A DNA stretch of 64,000 nucleotides from Floccularia luteovirens (GCA_009739215.1 VSJF01000003.1:1984001-2048000), one strand, 5' to 3'. Numbered from the stretch's first letter, positions 11,371 to 24,768 are shown. Translations and numbers: made by a program. The notes: a model not told the origin generated them from the letters alone.

Positions 11371-12163
11371 ATGATCGACATGGACGTCCATGTTCAATAC
11401 CACCCTATCCAAACTATACGTCGTCCGGTAGCCACAATGAAGCGAGCACGATCTCCGGATAGTACGTCCGAGCGTCCCTTGGTGAGCCCTTTAGACATAT
11501 CGTAAGAAGGCTGTAATTAACAGCGGGGTCGCAGAAACGCCTTTCGCTGGCTATCTCGAGTCCCAATACGTTGTCAAATCCGGAGGATGGTCGTTATGTT
11601 TCAAGATCTTTGAACAATAGTCGCCATACGTCGGAAGACTGGGTGCAACAAACTGGGGATTTAACAATCCACAGCCCAGTATACACTGAACCTTTATCTC
11701 ACGCGTCAAGCGGGGATGCAGACCCAATCTTTGACGTTGATATGGTGGGCAGTATTCCTTCTAATAGATCAAGCAATTTTATCATCGCGGATAGACAATG
11801 GAAGGGGATGTGACCCAAACTGTACAGAACACACAGACACTGTTTCAAACCCAGTCTGTTTTTTTCCCGGAACAGCCTGTCCGGCCTGTGCTCAATACAG
11901 CACTAAGCACTAACGGTATTACTGTTTCGTGCGCTACAAAAATCCAGCCATATGCGCCAGAAATCAATGTTGTCCCTCCTACCCCGACATCATATTCTGG
12001 TAATCCTTTATTAACACCCACACCTTCCCCAATGACCATATCTCCAACATCGTCGTATCTACAAGTTGGTAGTCCCAAAAGGCAGCGTTTTGCTATGGGC
12101 CCTCGTGCAGATTGTGAAAAGTGTCGTCTTAGGGTCAAGGGTCATTCCGTACATTTGGATTAG
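11371..12163 (+). CDS. Ser/Pro-rich hypothetical protein with C-terminal Cys motif
   Basis: Three exons fit: from ATG 11371 (MIDMDVHVQYHPIQTIRR) to a GTGAGC donor, a second exon beginning KRLSLAISSPNTLSN, a 50-nt intron, and a third exon MTMEGDVTQTVQN running to the stop at 12163. The body is Ser/Thr/Pro-rich and probably disordered (VPPTPTSYSGNPLLTPTPSP). The distinctive part is the last 20 residues, GPRADCEKCRLRVKGHSVHL, with CX2C plus two His that could bind a metal. I recall similar C-terminal endings in other basidiomycete proteins but cannot give a function. Exon joins are in frame; the exact start is uncertain. Confidence 0.55.
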
Positions 12164-12432
12164 CTGTAAGTATGCTTCGCTTCCTTCACAAATGATTGGA
12201 GCAGACTACTCCACGACTCCACATCCTTGATCTACTGTTCCCGAGTTATATGATGTTCTGCTTTCTAGTAACAGCTTGCTTTGTTAATATATTGTTAATA
12301 AGTATATCCTCTGTTCTGTACAGTAATTGCTGTTTGGCTAAAACGATTAATGTAAACAACACATTACATAACTGATCGAGATACAAAAAAAAGTGTGTAT
12401 GCGATCACTCTAACAGCCCAGCGAGAATTTCG

Positions 12433-15400
12433 ATGGCTACTACCACCCTGCCTCTGTTTTGGCATCTATCGTCATCGTCACGGAAAGACCGTATAGATGC
12501 TTCTGTTAAACTCATTAGTGCGCTGGAGCAATTCCAGTCAAAGTTTGAACCAAAGGCATCTCCAGTTGGTTCAGCCGAAGACGAAGACGAGGAAATGGCG
12601 GGAGATTCTGAAACGGGGGATCTAGATGCACTGAACGCACAGGATGTATCTTATTCGATTCGGAGGCTAGTGAGGGGTTTAGCCAGCCCGAGAGAGAGCA
12701 GCAGGCTAGGTTTTGCAGTTGCATTAACAGAAGTGTGTTTCCTATTATATTTTTTTTGTCGGCAGTCCATTTACGGGACCCATGTCCGAAAAGCTATTAT
12801 CTAGGATAAATTCAGTAACTTGCTCTCAAATAGTAACTCTCATCCAAGATGGCACCAAGTTGCAAGGAGCTATGACAGGCCAAGAAGAACGCGATGTACT
12901 ATTTGCCCGATTATTTGGACTTACTGCAGTCGTGCAATCGGGCCTTTGTGTTAGGGCTGGCTCGCTGACCACGTCTGCTTCTTCTTCTACTGAAATCTCA
13001 TCCGCTTCGAATTACTCCGACGTTATATCGCAACTAGTTCTCTTGGGAGAGAAAAAATCTTGGTTGAGAGAAAGCGCATGGTTCACTATTAGCCTAGCAA
13101 TAGATGCAATACATGACGCGGTTGTGTCATGGAAGGAACAGGCTATCAATGAGGTCTTACTACTTCTCTTTCCGAAGCAGGAACCTTGGTCACCAGAAAA
13201 GGTGGCTTTAGTGTTGAAATTACAAAAACTATACCCAAACATTACATGGGATAGCTATTTAGTGCCGCCATTCAAAAACGCCAATCTGCTGAGCTCGGGA
13301 AATTTGGCGGCGGTTGCCCGTATTCTAAAGGTTATTATCACTACATGCTGTTTTGGCCATACTGATACTTTTCGAAGGAATCCGCCGCGGATGAGGAGGT
13401 TGATAAAGACTTGCCAAAAACAACGAATGGGTCTTGGAAACCACAATTACACTTTGTTTGGGACTCTCTATTAGACCAATTGCTCCTGGGACCCAATTCT
13501 ACCACAACCAATAATGGTTCATTCCAAGACTTTTTCCGGGTTGTAGTTGATGGCATGTCTCTCCCATCTCTATTATTGTCGTCCCACCTCATCATTACAA
13601 TCTAGAATCATTGTTTGCCTCAACTTCATCTCCGGAACGCAAGTACTGGGGATTCCAAGTTTTCCAAAAGGCTCTTAAAAGAGTCACAAAAGATAGCATG
13701 CCAATGCTGTTCACCAAAAACTTTATGCGCTCTTGGATAAACCACCTCTCGCATAGAGACCGATATCTACACAAGATTGCGCAACAAACGGCAAGTTGGC
13801 CTAATATCCATCATTTTGGTATGCTAAGTTATAGATATTAAGGCAACAGAGGTGCAATCTTTCGTGCAAGAAAATCCTCAATTAGGGTTTTCTCTCATAC
13901 TTCAACTCACTGGTGTTCACGGAAGTCATCAATTTGATAAGTTAACAAAGACCAAGACAGTAGAAACAATATTGACCACCCTGGATCTCGACGGCATCAA
14001 GAATTATATTACTAATCTTTTCCTGCAAGCGAATGAGCCCGAGTATGTCGAAAAGTAATTGTTTCTTTTCATTCATACATTAGATTGGCTATCTGATAGA
14101 AGACCTAGGTCTGATGTTCAAGCCATCAATTCACGTAGATCCTGGATTATTGAACAGCTGGGCGCTTTGATCCGTAACGGTGGTATCCCTAAAGATGATG
14201 AATGGATCCAATCAGTTTTAGACTGGCTTATTATTCACGGGTTGTTTATTGTCAAAAAGAAATCTCCAAAAAGTCCTTTCCGCTCAGTAGGTTGTTCCAC
14301 GCTGCGAAAAAGAAAAATCATTCATAGATGTTTTCAATAGTTACACAGCGTTCCACGGCCTGCTTTCTCAGACGATCTGAGAAAAGCTTGCCGCAACCGC
14401 CTTCTAGGATGTCTCAGCGACCTGAACACACAAACTACCGTTATCAAATCGGGTTCGTTACCTTGAATTCAAAGTAGACTAAATTATCAATAACATGAAT
14501 TAGGGGAGAAGAATACAAAGGCATCAGGTGTTAGTGTCGACGGGGAATTCTGGGTGGCGAATGTCCTTTCCACCATTCGGCAACTGAAAGACGATCAAAA
14601 ACATGTATCGCTAGTGGTGCAACCTGAAGAAGAGGTTGAGCAGCTTCTCGTAAAAGCCCAAGAATTAGCATCGAAACTGAAACAAGTTTGTTCATTGTTC
14701 TAACATCATTTTCACTCGCTGATTTGGTTGTGTAACCTAGGTAACTGGTGAACAGCATGAATCTGCTAAAGGAACAGAATTGTTGCTGCTTGGTACCACC
14801 CTTCACCATTATTGCTCAATTGACGAGGATGAAATAGATGTTGAACCATTAGAAGTATGTCAATATTATTCCCACCGAGAGCTTATCTGACTATTCAAAT
14901 TAAGGCCTGTATAGATGGTGCTCTTCGGTTGTTTTTCGCCGATGAAAAACCGAATAAAAAATCAGTATCTGCAACAGATGAGACTCCAGACGAACCCGTA
15001 GATGTGTTTGTGGATACAATAATTGGTTTCCTGGAAAAATCGACCGCATATATGCGCTCCATAGGAAATCAGGTCTTCTCCTTACTTTCAGGGTCTGCCA
15101 AAGGTTCTACCATTGATCTTATTGTGACTGTAAGTGTGTATATGGTGAAAATGTTATGGTCGCTCACATGAAACGACAGCAACTTGAGAGACGCGATCCT
15201 ACCCAAGAGGACGATGACGAAGAAGAAGTTGAGGGAGAGGGAGACGATGATGAAGACGATGATGCCGGTCGAAGCAGTGAAGCTCAAACATCTAACAGCG
15301 ACATTGAGACTGAGGACTCTGAAGAAATTAACGAAGCGGAAGATTTAGAACTCCGTAACAAAATCGAAGAAGCTCTTCGAGTAAACGGTATCGAGCCTGC

Positions 15401-16665
15401 TACTGGAGAAACTGATGAGGAAGAAGAGGAATTAATGGATGATGATGAAATGATGGCTATTGATGAACAACTTGCTCAGGTCTTCCGCTCCCGCGCGAAC
15501 GAGAAAAAATCTGGTAAAGGTGAGGTTTATATGAAAATTGAGACTACCGAGGATTAATCATTGCAAATCCCCACAGATGTTGATGCGCAGAGAGAAGCCA
15601 CACATTTCAAAAATCGTGTCCTCGACCTCGTTGATATTTACCTGAAAAAGCAACCCACCAGTCTTTATGTTATTCGATTCATTCTCCCTCTACTTGAAAT
15701 TATAGCTGGTTCTAGTCAAGATGAACGTCAACTATCGGACAAAGCCAAAGGGATTCTAAGGTCCCGGTTAGGCAAAGGCAAAGAAGCCCCATCAATATCC
15801 CAGCTTGAACCAGTTACAGATATTGTAACTAGCCTCCACTCAAAAGCTAGGAAGGCATCATCCTCGGATATATTGGCTATCATAAGTCTGTGTAGCTGTT
15901 TCCTGACCAAAATATTCATGGTTAATGAAAATTCCGAGACAATCATCGACATATATCGACAATCTCTTGGCGACTTTATGACACGCAAAAATTCCTCTCT
16001 GAATACAGCATTCTTCCAAGATGTCTTGCAAAGATACCCCAGATTGGGTTGGGGCCTTAGGAATGATTTACTTGTTCATAGCAAAAAAGCTGTTAATCCC
16101 TATCGCCGTGCTCAAGCTTTCCACCTTTTGGAGGTGTTATTGACAAATATACAAGTAACCGTGAGTTCACCGTCTGAAATCGTCGTGAAACTTATAATTG
16201 ACAAGGATTTCGTAGGATACAAATGCAACAGAGTTTATAACTTTCGTACCTCTACTCCGTGAAGCACTACACACTGCTGTATCTGAGGCCTGTGGAGAAA
16301 CGGCGACTTTCAACACGGCACAAATAAAGCAACTGTTGAAATCCACACAAATCGCGATTCGTCAAACTCAGCGCTTCACCTCGTCTCCAATTGAAACATC
16401 AGAGTTATGGCAGCCACAGACGTGGAAGTCGTTGCATACGACGCTAGCAGGCTCACAAAGGTTCAAAGCTTCGGTTGCACTTCAGAAGTTGTGTGAGCAA
16501 ATCGAAAAAGCTGCTCAAGCGGGCAAGGAATCAACCAAACCCGAGTCTGTGCAACCGACTCCTAAAAGAAAAGCCGAGGTAGTCATGAATGGTGAAGAAG
16601 ATACAGGGCCAACGCCGGAAGAGACCAGAAAGGTTAAACGTAAAAAGGTCAGAGCGAACAAATAG
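12433..16665 (+). CDS. POL5: POL5/MYBBP1A-family nucleolar protein (DNA polymerase phi)
   Basis: Despite the 'DNA polymerase V' name, yeast Pol5 is an essential nucleolar factor in rRNA synthesis and 60S maturation, related to Myb-binding protein 1A. The N terminus has the family opening: LPLFWHLSSSSRKDRIDASV, then SYSIRRLVRGLASPRESSR followed by LGFAVALTE. HEAT-like helical repeats follow. A long acidic stretch (EDDDEEEVEGEGDDDEDDD, near 15205-15260) and a basic C-terminal tail (KRKAEVV...RKVKRKKVRANK) are typical of the family. At least ten exons; one intron, 13791-13842, uses a GC-AG pair with a consensus GCAAGT donor, because only that join keeps the frame (QQT|ATEVQSF). Predicted length is roughly 1,250 residues. 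The stop lies 190 bp from the convergent MSH3 stop. Confidence 0.9.
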
Positions 16666-16855
16666 GGTAGATCAACTATCTATGTATCAGATGTGAATAA
16701 TGATTCAACCATTACCCGAAGTTCTTCTACTGCCACTGAAGCAGCGATACCAGATGAATGGAGACAAGCGTTGATTAAATGAGCTGTCTTGCGAATTCTA
16801 TTTACGTGTTTACCCCATGAGCAAAGCAAACAAAAAGTATCCATATGTTGATGAC

Positions 16856-19800
16856 TTACTTATTCCGCCGGATACGTTCTTCGACTTGTTCTTGCATTGT
16901 ACACGAACGTTCAGCAGCGACATTTAAAATTGGTTCTGGAAGTCCGGCTAACCGACCACATTCTACCCCGAATGATTCTTTTTGAATGAGGTTACACATG
17001 AGTGAAGTAAACGGTGATCGAGGTGGAGGCGGTTCAACTAACCTGTAGCCATACCGCTTATTAACCGGTACAGGAAAACAATTGTTCGGGTGCCGTCAAT
17101 GCGAGAATCTGCTTCGTATCCCATATGGAGGTTCTCCACTTGTTCCGGAAACTTATTCACAATATTCGATGCCACTAAAGGGTAATGGGTGATAAAGAGT
17201 GTTTTGGATTTAGTCTTTTCAATCAATTGCTGCAAGACTGCCTCCGCAATTGCCATCTGCAACAAACATTTCAGAGACTATACACTGGAGAGAATAAAAA
17301 TTAATCGACTTACGCCGTCAAATGTGGACGTACCCCGACCTAGTTCGTCGAGGATGACAAGGCTCTTCTCTGTAGCCGCATGGAGTATTTCACTCGTTTC
17401 TGACATTTCAACCATGAATGTCGACCGTCCTTTCGCTAAGTCATCCGAAGCTTATCATACAAAAATGATTATGGAACCCCTAAATGGATACATATATAGC
17501 ACATACCACCCATCCTTGTGAATATACCGTCCAGCAGTCCCATCCTAAGCGAAGTAGCCGGTACATAGCTCCCGATTTGTGCCATTATAACAATGAGCGC
17601 GACCATTCTCACACAAGAGCTTTTCCTATTGGATTTAATGTTCCAATCAAGATCCCACCCACAAAAAATCATTTGAAAACACTTACCCACCCATATTAGG
17701 ACCCGTAATAATCTTGCTCCTGGGACAATCGTCTCCCATGCTAATCGAGTTGGGCACGAATGGGTCCACCCTCAAAACTTCAATCATGGGATGCCGGCCA
17801 TCTACGATTTCCACGACATCTTCGTCTGTAAACTCAGGACGGACGTAGTTGCTCTGCAAAGCAACATGTGCAAAGCTAAGTAGACAGTCAGCTGCTGCCA
17901 GTTTATTGACAGCATCTCGGAGGATAGTATAGTATTTCTGGGAGATCTCCTCTAGAAATAAACGAAATGCTCTATTGGATTCGGCCTGATTGGATGTACA
18001 TATTATCAGAAACGCGAAGTCGTGATTTGGGTAAGCTATAAGTACCTGTAAGGTCTCTTCATATTGCGCCTTTTCCTCCAATTTTAACCTTACATTTGGG
18101 GGTTGGTATCGATCGAGGTACTTTGTCCTGAAATTTCATGAATACGCAATACTGAAACCTGATTATCCGAATAACCTACTTTGTATGTATTGTCCAAAAA
18201 TCTGGTATCGGCCTCTTGTCACTTCTTTTGACCTCGATCAAGTACTATAAATAAGATCGATCTCAGTAATGAGTCGGTTAATTTTCTTCTTAAACTGAAC
18301 GAACCTCATCGCCCGCAACACTAGTCCACTGAAGCGTGGGCATTCTCAAGAGCTTTCGAACTAATCTTAAATTTCAACGACTGGGGTAAGGATAGAATAT
18401 CCAGACGTACTCGATTTCAATTCATCCATCAACTCCACCTCCACTGTTTGTATGGCCTGAAATAGGCTAATATCAGCACATATCAGTGAAGGAATTCCAT
18501 GTACATACAAGGTCGGTATTAGCAATCTCGGGGTATTTTTCTGGGTCTGTCCACATGGTATCCTTCCTACCTCCAGCAGCTTTCTTCAGATTAATGGCTC
18601 CCAAAAGCTCCATTATTGGCTCCTTGAGTTTTGGTAGAGCAGAGATGATATCGTTCAATAAGTTAGACTTCAGGCCAACCGAAGCACTATCCTCTACTCC
18701 GTCGAATGCGATAGCAACTTTGTTGAAGGCAGGTAACAGGATGGAAAGTTCGTAAGGTGTACACTGTCACAACGGTTGAAAAGAAATAGCTATAGAAGAC
18801 CAGAAATAGCTTTACCTGTCCATACAGGATCCTGCACAGACCTTTTGCGAGGTCAGGCAATCCTTTTAGAATCTGGCGTAGCGTAACTAGTTTCTCGGAA
18901 GAACTGCTTAATATCTCTTCCACCGCATCAATACGTTCTTGCAGCACTCTAAGTCACCAGAAAAGAATGAAGGAAAAATATTTAATGAAGGTTCGCAATG
19001 ACATACCTTCTATCGACCAAAGGCCGTCCGATCCAGCTCTTTAACAACCTAGCACCAAATTTTGTCCTAGTTTTATCCAAAATCCACATGAGCGAGCCAT
19101 GAGTTGTACCATCCGTATCATTCTGATAAATTTCAAGGTTATTTAGGGTATTCGCGCCGAGGAGCATATGCGCTCTCGTCGAAAATTGGCTGAAGAATCG
19201 AGTTTCTAGTAACGCATCTGCGATACTAAATGCTGATAGGTGGTTAATTGCGTGTGCAAGGGCAATGATAACGCGCTTTGGTAAATCAGCAGCTTCCGCC
19301 ATTAATGTTCCTAAATTAACTAGTTATTATAACAGTTATTAACCTAAAGATTTGGTGAGAAATACCTGACTGAAATTTTTCAGATGCTGCACCCATCTTT
19401 TTCTTGTCGGTATAAAACTTGGATACAAGTGAGAAGGCGTCTGTATAAGACATTTTCTCATCGAACAACTCCGTACGTAACTTCAGTCCGGACGTGGTTA
19501 TCCTTCATAAAATCATTTAATCCAGGATAGCGTTAGGAGAAACTGTTATCTGCGGACCCGTCAAAATGTTGTAGCATTTTTGTAGTTGCCTCAGACAACC
19601 CCTGCTTTGGGAGCAACAACTCCGCAGGACGTGAGTGTACTAGTCGAGTCTGCGGAACACGTATGAGTTTTTCGTTGTCTTACATAACTTCGTGGCTTAC
19701 TTCAAGCTCTATACGCATGAGGGTGTCTATAATTGGTCTAACGTGAGCCGGAAGGTCTAACATAAATCGATAGAACCACCTTCAAAATCATCCCAAACTA

Positions 19801-21070
19801 CATCTCCTGTGCTAGGGCAAATGGTAATCATCCCAACACAAACATCTGATGAACTTTTTCCTTTCGGTTCCTCGATTAAACACATAAATGGGGGTGGGTT
19901 GTATCGTTCTACATCATCCACAGAGTCAAGATCGTCCACGAATCTATGTATTCTTATTATCAGAATTGGTCCAAACAAAAAAAGAGCACAGATAAAATCA
20001 CGTCGCAGCGGTATATAAATGGGTCACTTTTCGCTGGAAAGGCTTGTTCTTGTTTTCACTGATCTTTTTTAGAGCAGCTGTTTCTATTTGGTTCACAATG
20101 CCAACTCTGTATCCTCGGGCCAATAGTCTGTATAAGGCGTTAAAGTTATATAATGATAGGAGGTTCTGTATCCACATACTTTTTCATGTGGACATCCCTT
20201 CTATGCGTTGGTATTGATGCGGTAAGAAAATTTCTATCATTAAACGCCACCATGCCAAGTTCTTTTGCAGCAACCTATATTGAGCTAAGTTAATTATCTC
20301 TAAGTTGTACGTAGAAGATTTGTAAAGAACCTTAGCATCGTCTCCAAAGAACTTGTACTTGTACCCTACTTCGATCATCAGTAGGGTTCCAGGGTTGTCT
20401 TTCTTCAGCTGAAGAACCTACAAATTTCAAGAGATCAGTAATAAAATGAATCTCAATTTCACCACACTCCCACCTGCAGTTCCAGTGGCGTATACTTTTG
20501 TCCACTGGGTCCAACTTCCACGACTTTCTGTGTCCGCCTCTGGGAGGGAGCAAGAGTCTTGTTCTTACCCTTACCCTTGTTTGTAAACATCTCAGTCAAC
20601 TTCCGAAATGCATCGTCAGAACCTTCTTCTTCTGTAGCAGCACTTTCTGCATCGTCATTATCATCATCACCACTAGCAGTTGTGAGAGGTTCGTTCAGCG
20701 GTTTGAGGAAACGACTGTTGTCTAGCAGAAGCTTTCGTTTAAAAGCTTCGTGAATATTCTTCCTAGATTTTCGTTCGGCGTTGGTCAATTGCCGTTGTGG
20801 AGATGCTTGTGAGGAATCGGCCCCGAAACGCCATTGTTCTGCAACACCACCGCCAGTGACCTGGGTTGAGTTCACTCTGGGAGGTGGGGATTTGCTAGGT
20901 GATGATCGCCGGGGTCTCTTTGTAGACCGTTCTTGAATGACTTCGTGGTCGTCCGAGGTGAGGTCGATGGGAGAGCTACCTCTCCGTTTCAAGTTCCTTG
21001 GAGGGGGATCCTTTGCTGGCGATGATTGAAAGAAAGAAGATATAGTCTGTTGTGTAGCTCCTTTGGTCAT
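16856..21070 (-). CDS. MSH3: DNA mismatch repair protein MSH3
   Basis: MutS homologue that pairs with MSH2 (MutS-beta) to recognise insertion/deletion loops. The start [17 protein letters not shown] at 21070 contains a PCNA-interacting box (QTISSFF), and the N-terminal 200 residues are Ser/Lys-rich with an SKSPPPR stretch. The mismatch-binding domain opens with [20 protein letters not shown] and [12 protein letters not shown], the MSH3 version of domain I, distinct from MSH6 (which carries the F-x-E loop). The C-terminal ATPase has Walker A GPNMGGKS, split by an intron after GPNMGG, Walker [17 protein letters not shown], and the H-loop FITHYPLVA. It ends [15 protein letters not shown] at 16856. 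More than ten short introns. Predicted length about 1,100 residues fits the family. Confidence 0.95.
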
Positions 21071-21338
21071 TATGAAAATGTTATCAACTCATGATATAGT
21101 TTGTGGGGAATGTCGAAATTTTGAAAAGCATGAAATACAATGAACCTGAAATTCACGAGCCAGTCATCGTGTGCTAATTTAATAATAACACTACGTAACT
21201 TAATATATTTATATTGATGTCACACAATCAATTAACAAATTTCATTCTCCGCTTGGGGTCATAGAATCCACCAAAGGCGACGAAATAGAATATACTGTAA
21301 GGACTATATATGTACCTATTGTCTGTATAAGCTACTTC

Positions 21339-21877
21339 TTAACCATGGTAGTCCTCCTTTCTTGTTCCCATCCATGTTCCCATTAGATTTTTCGGTGCGC
21401 CGTTTGGGCTCTGATGGCTCGAAGCTAACAAGAACTGGATGTCGAGCTTGGTATTCTTTTTGTGCCCTGGAAGTTCGCCACTAACTGTTTGTGGAAATGA
21501 CTGTAAAGCATATGGAATTTCTGAATTTGTTGATTACTTACACTAGTCAAGAAGTACCTGCTCGAGTCCTCGGTTGGTGCAAGCAATTGTCTGTTTGTGC
21601 ACGCTTCTTTCCAGTTACATGTTTGCTTCTGGCTCCATCTGTCAGTGTGGAATAGGCGACCTAGAAATTGGTAAGGCAAAAAATTAGAATGTGCTCAGAA
21701 CTGAAGATCTAGAGATGGGAAATATATTCTCTTCTTGCGCAGCAACTTTGAAGATTCTGTATCTGCCTTGAGGGTTCTGTATTGGCTACATGTTGCGCCA
21801 TTTATGGTTGCCTTAATTCTTGGCTCGTACTCGGGGTCACTGTATCTTTTTTTCCCAGAAGAACGATCAGCTGGCAT
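21339..21877 (-). CDS. Small hypothetical protein (tentative)
   Basis: I do not recognise this protein. Two open stretches could belong to one gene. The 5' part starts at 21877 with MPADRSSGKKRYSDPEYEPR. The 3' part reads VAYSTLTDGARSKHVTGK and, across a likely intron ending TTCCACAAACAG, continues GELPGHKKNTKLDIQFLL to a stop at 21339. The intron between the two parts is not resolved, so the reading frame is incomplete. It is basic and hydrophilic with no clear domain. It lies between MSH3 and ATP12. Confidence 0.3.
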
Positions 21878-22227
21878 CGAGAGTTGATCGGGGGGGAGGA
21901 AGGTCTACAACCAGTAATTCTCGGAGGGTGTTTGAACCAATACCGCTCGACGGCAAGCGTGACAACTGTAACCACCACTTTTCACCTTTCTCTAATGCCG
22001 CAAATACTCCATGTCCGGAAATTCATACTTTTGCCGACTGACTTACCTCAGTGGCAAATACTGAGTACTAATTTCTAATACATACTAACTACGGTACATA
22101 CATACGTTGGCTTGTGAATACCTTGGACATCACCCGCGTTCAAGGGGGTTGTCACATGCACGTGATGACGTGATGGTGATTGAGATTTTCTCAAAATTAC
22201 TCGGACGGCGCACGTATTTTCCTACCA

Positions 22228-23419
22228 ATGCTTGGTTTTCTGGGACGACATGCATCGTCTAACATTGTCACTCATTCTTATACTAGGTGCATACAGAGGA
22301 TACCCTTATCAATAATTAGATGGCAAAGCACCACCGCAACTCATGACGGGCCAGCTATTTCAGAAACCAACCGTAAGGGTTCAAAGACCCTTCCCCCAAA
22401 TTTCATGATACTGAAAATGTTCGTTCAGGCGCTGAAGCAACGATGAAGAGGTTCTGGAAGGATGTCGGCGTACAAACCCGCGGTGATGGTATTGCGGTAA
22501 CCCTGGATGATCGACCGCTGAAAATGCCTTCTGGCAAACCTATGTTACTTCCAAGGAACAAAACTCTGCTCGCCTCGCTGATTGCAATAGAATGGGATAG
22601 TCAGGAAATACTTCTGAAGCCGCACGCCCTGCCGATGGTAAACTGCGCTTCTACTCCGGTGAATTACAATCATTTGATCATATGGCTCCACTCCCGATAG
22701 ACATCATTAGCTGCAAGAGCTGCCGACGCCCTGACCGATAAAATGACGCGTGCAGAAGTCCGTGAATCTTTGTTGAAATATTTGGATACAGACACAATAT
22801 GGTGCGTGTTGTTTTACATGTGTTGATAAGATCGCGTTATTGAGGATTGGCGCGATAAACCAGCTTCTATCAAGATTATCCTCCTCAACTGGAAAAACTG
22901 CAGACGGAACATTGGGATCCATTGTTGGAGTGGGTAAGAGAAACGTATGGAGCCAATATCAAAAAGTCGGAATCAATATTGTCTTTCACCCAACCAGAGG
23001 AAGCCAAAACGAGGTTAAGAGAGGTTTTAATGACCTTTGACGAATGGGAAATGGCAGGTATGTGCACTAGCCGCCCACGCTATGTCATATCGTGATTGTT
23101 TAACTATGAATCCGTTTCTCTTATATTTTTAGCGATGGAGCGTGCGACATATATGACGAAATCGTTTATTATTGCGTTGGCGTTGGTCAAAGGACGTTTG
23201 AATGTAGAGCAAGCATCTCTAGCTGCTCAAGTCGAAGTCAACAGTCAAATCGAGAGATGGGGAGAGGTCGAAGATAGTGAGTACATGTCTAAATGGGGCA
23301 AACTTGCTATACACCGGACCGAAAGCTAACCTCACATCCGCGCCGTAGCTCATGATGTTGATTACCACGATGTCAGACGGCAGCTTGGCAGTGCGGCCTG
23401 TGTGTTGTCTAAAGTATGA
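22228..23419 (+). CDS. ATP12: Mitochondrial F1-ATPase assembly chaperone ATP12
   Basis: ATP12 binds the free F1 alpha subunit in the mitochondrial matrix until alpha-beta assembly. The N terminus MLGFLGRHASSNIVTHSY is basic and Ser-rich, as in a mitochondrial targeting peptide. After an intron, ETNRAEATMKRFWKDVGVQT leads into the family motif LDDRPLKMPSGKPMLLP, then LIAIEWDSQE. Further exons give ARAADALTDKMTRAEVRE, LLKYLDTDTI, HWDPLLEWVRETYG, LREVLMTFDEWEMAAMER, LALVKGRLNVEQASLAAQVE and the final HDVDYHDVRRQLGSAACV, all typical of ATP12. Six or seven exons, joined in frame. The ATG at 22228 is preferred over one at 22180 because it begins the targeting peptide. Confidence 0.93.
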
Positions 23420-24393
23420 AATCCCCAAATTGGTTGTTTATAGTTTGGCGAAGCAGAGACCTTGTCGTTATTCATTGTGCTCTTTCTGGTGACATTTGTC
23501 TATTAAACTCAAAATAGATAAGGGGTCACGGCGTTTCCGTTTTTTCTTCACCGGACTTGTCGCGCTTCGCAAGGTGGGGGAGTGCTTCAAGGTCATGGGC
23601 TTGGGAGCAATTGTGTGCATCAATCGGGCACAAAATTCCTAATCACATCAAAGGAGGACCCATGATGCATGATGTAGAGCTTAATGGCCCATTGGTCTAG
23701 AGAAGTAACGCCGGTTCGCTTCTGACCTTGAAGAAGTATTCCGAAACAGGGCCTCAATGATCACCCGTTGGTAGTTTTGATGAGCAACCGTTTGCGTCCA
23801 GAACGCGGTTAGTAAAAATGAGCAGTTGTTGTTACAAACTTCGGTTGGCTGATTATCGCGAGTTGTGTTACGTTCCGGATCTCGTATCATTGACAGGGCG
23901 ACTGAAATCAGAATACAGAATCGAATCTAGTTTGGACAAAGGACCGTTAACCACACAATTATATACATGGCAAGTTCTCCGCGGGTATCGCTGATGAACA
24001 GTAATAATAATAATATGTTAAACAATATTAGAGGTGTGTTGCAATGTGGATTTTTTAGTATCCGAAGCTCACACACAGAGCAGGCAGGTGAAATGTACAC
24101 GACAGATCTCAGTGGGCTGCAGCCGGCACATGAGGTGAAGCAACGCGGGCTCATGAATGTGTTCGTGTAAATACCGTGTACCACTAACAGCACTTTAGCA
24201 CGTGTAAAAAGATGTGCGATGGATCTGAGATTGTGGGGGGAAGGGGCATGTGACCTGAAGGAGTTCCTGATTCCGTCGCTGAGATTGACTTGTTCATCTC
24301 ATTCAGCTGCATATTATTTTATATTTTATATTTAATTTCTACTTATATAAACCTTCCCCGCATCTTCCATATCTCTATCCTTTCTCCAACACC
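23420..24393. other. Intergenic region, no gene seen
   Basis: Region of 974 bp upstream of the next plus-strand gene. It holds a very short AAT microsatellite near 24001-24014 and, close to 24344-24354, an ACTTATATAAA TATA-type box about 45 bp before the downstream ATG. Open frames on either strand show no protein-like features. Confidence 0.45.
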
Positions 24394-24768
24394 ATGCCAA
24401 TCCTCGACTCATCCTTTGACCCCTTTGCAACCCACCCCTTCACAAACAACTCCGGCATTATTCCGGACCCTCCACGCCCATCCCAGTATCCAATTCCTAT
24501 TCCTTCTCCCCGCAACTCGTCTTTCTCGTCCAGGATTCCCCAATACCACAGTAATCCTGCGTCGCCTGCTTCACCCTCAACCACTCAAAGCTCACCACCG
24601 CTCCAATCACCCAAGCCCCAGGGCTCACCTCCGTCCGCTTCACCTCCGGCCAGGACAAATCCCATATTTGTCCCTTTCAGACGCGAGACTTCTTCACCGG
24701 ATCTCGTGCTTAAAAAGACTTCGCCTTCGCAGAGTATACCTATTCATTTGCGGCATATCAAATCATAA
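24394..24768 (+). CDS. Pro/Ser-rich small protein (hypothetical)
   Basis: A single exon of 124 codons preceded by a TATA-type box and a C/T-rich leader (CATCTCTATCCTTTCTCC). The protein starts MPILDSSFDPFATHPFTN, is very rich in Pro and Ser (SPASPSTTQSSPPLQSPKP), and ends with a more ordered-looking segment, FVPFRRETSSPDLVLKK. I have no function for it. The promoter arrangement and non-random composition argue for a real gene, but a Pro/Ser-rich frame can arise by chance in C-rich DNA. Confidence 0.5.
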   Translation: MPILDSSFDPFATHPFTNNSGIIPDPPRPSQYPIPIPSPRNSSFSSRIPQYHSNPASPASPSTTQSSPPLQSPKPQGSPPSASPPARTNPIFVPFRRETSSPDLVLKKTSPSQSIPIHLRHIKS

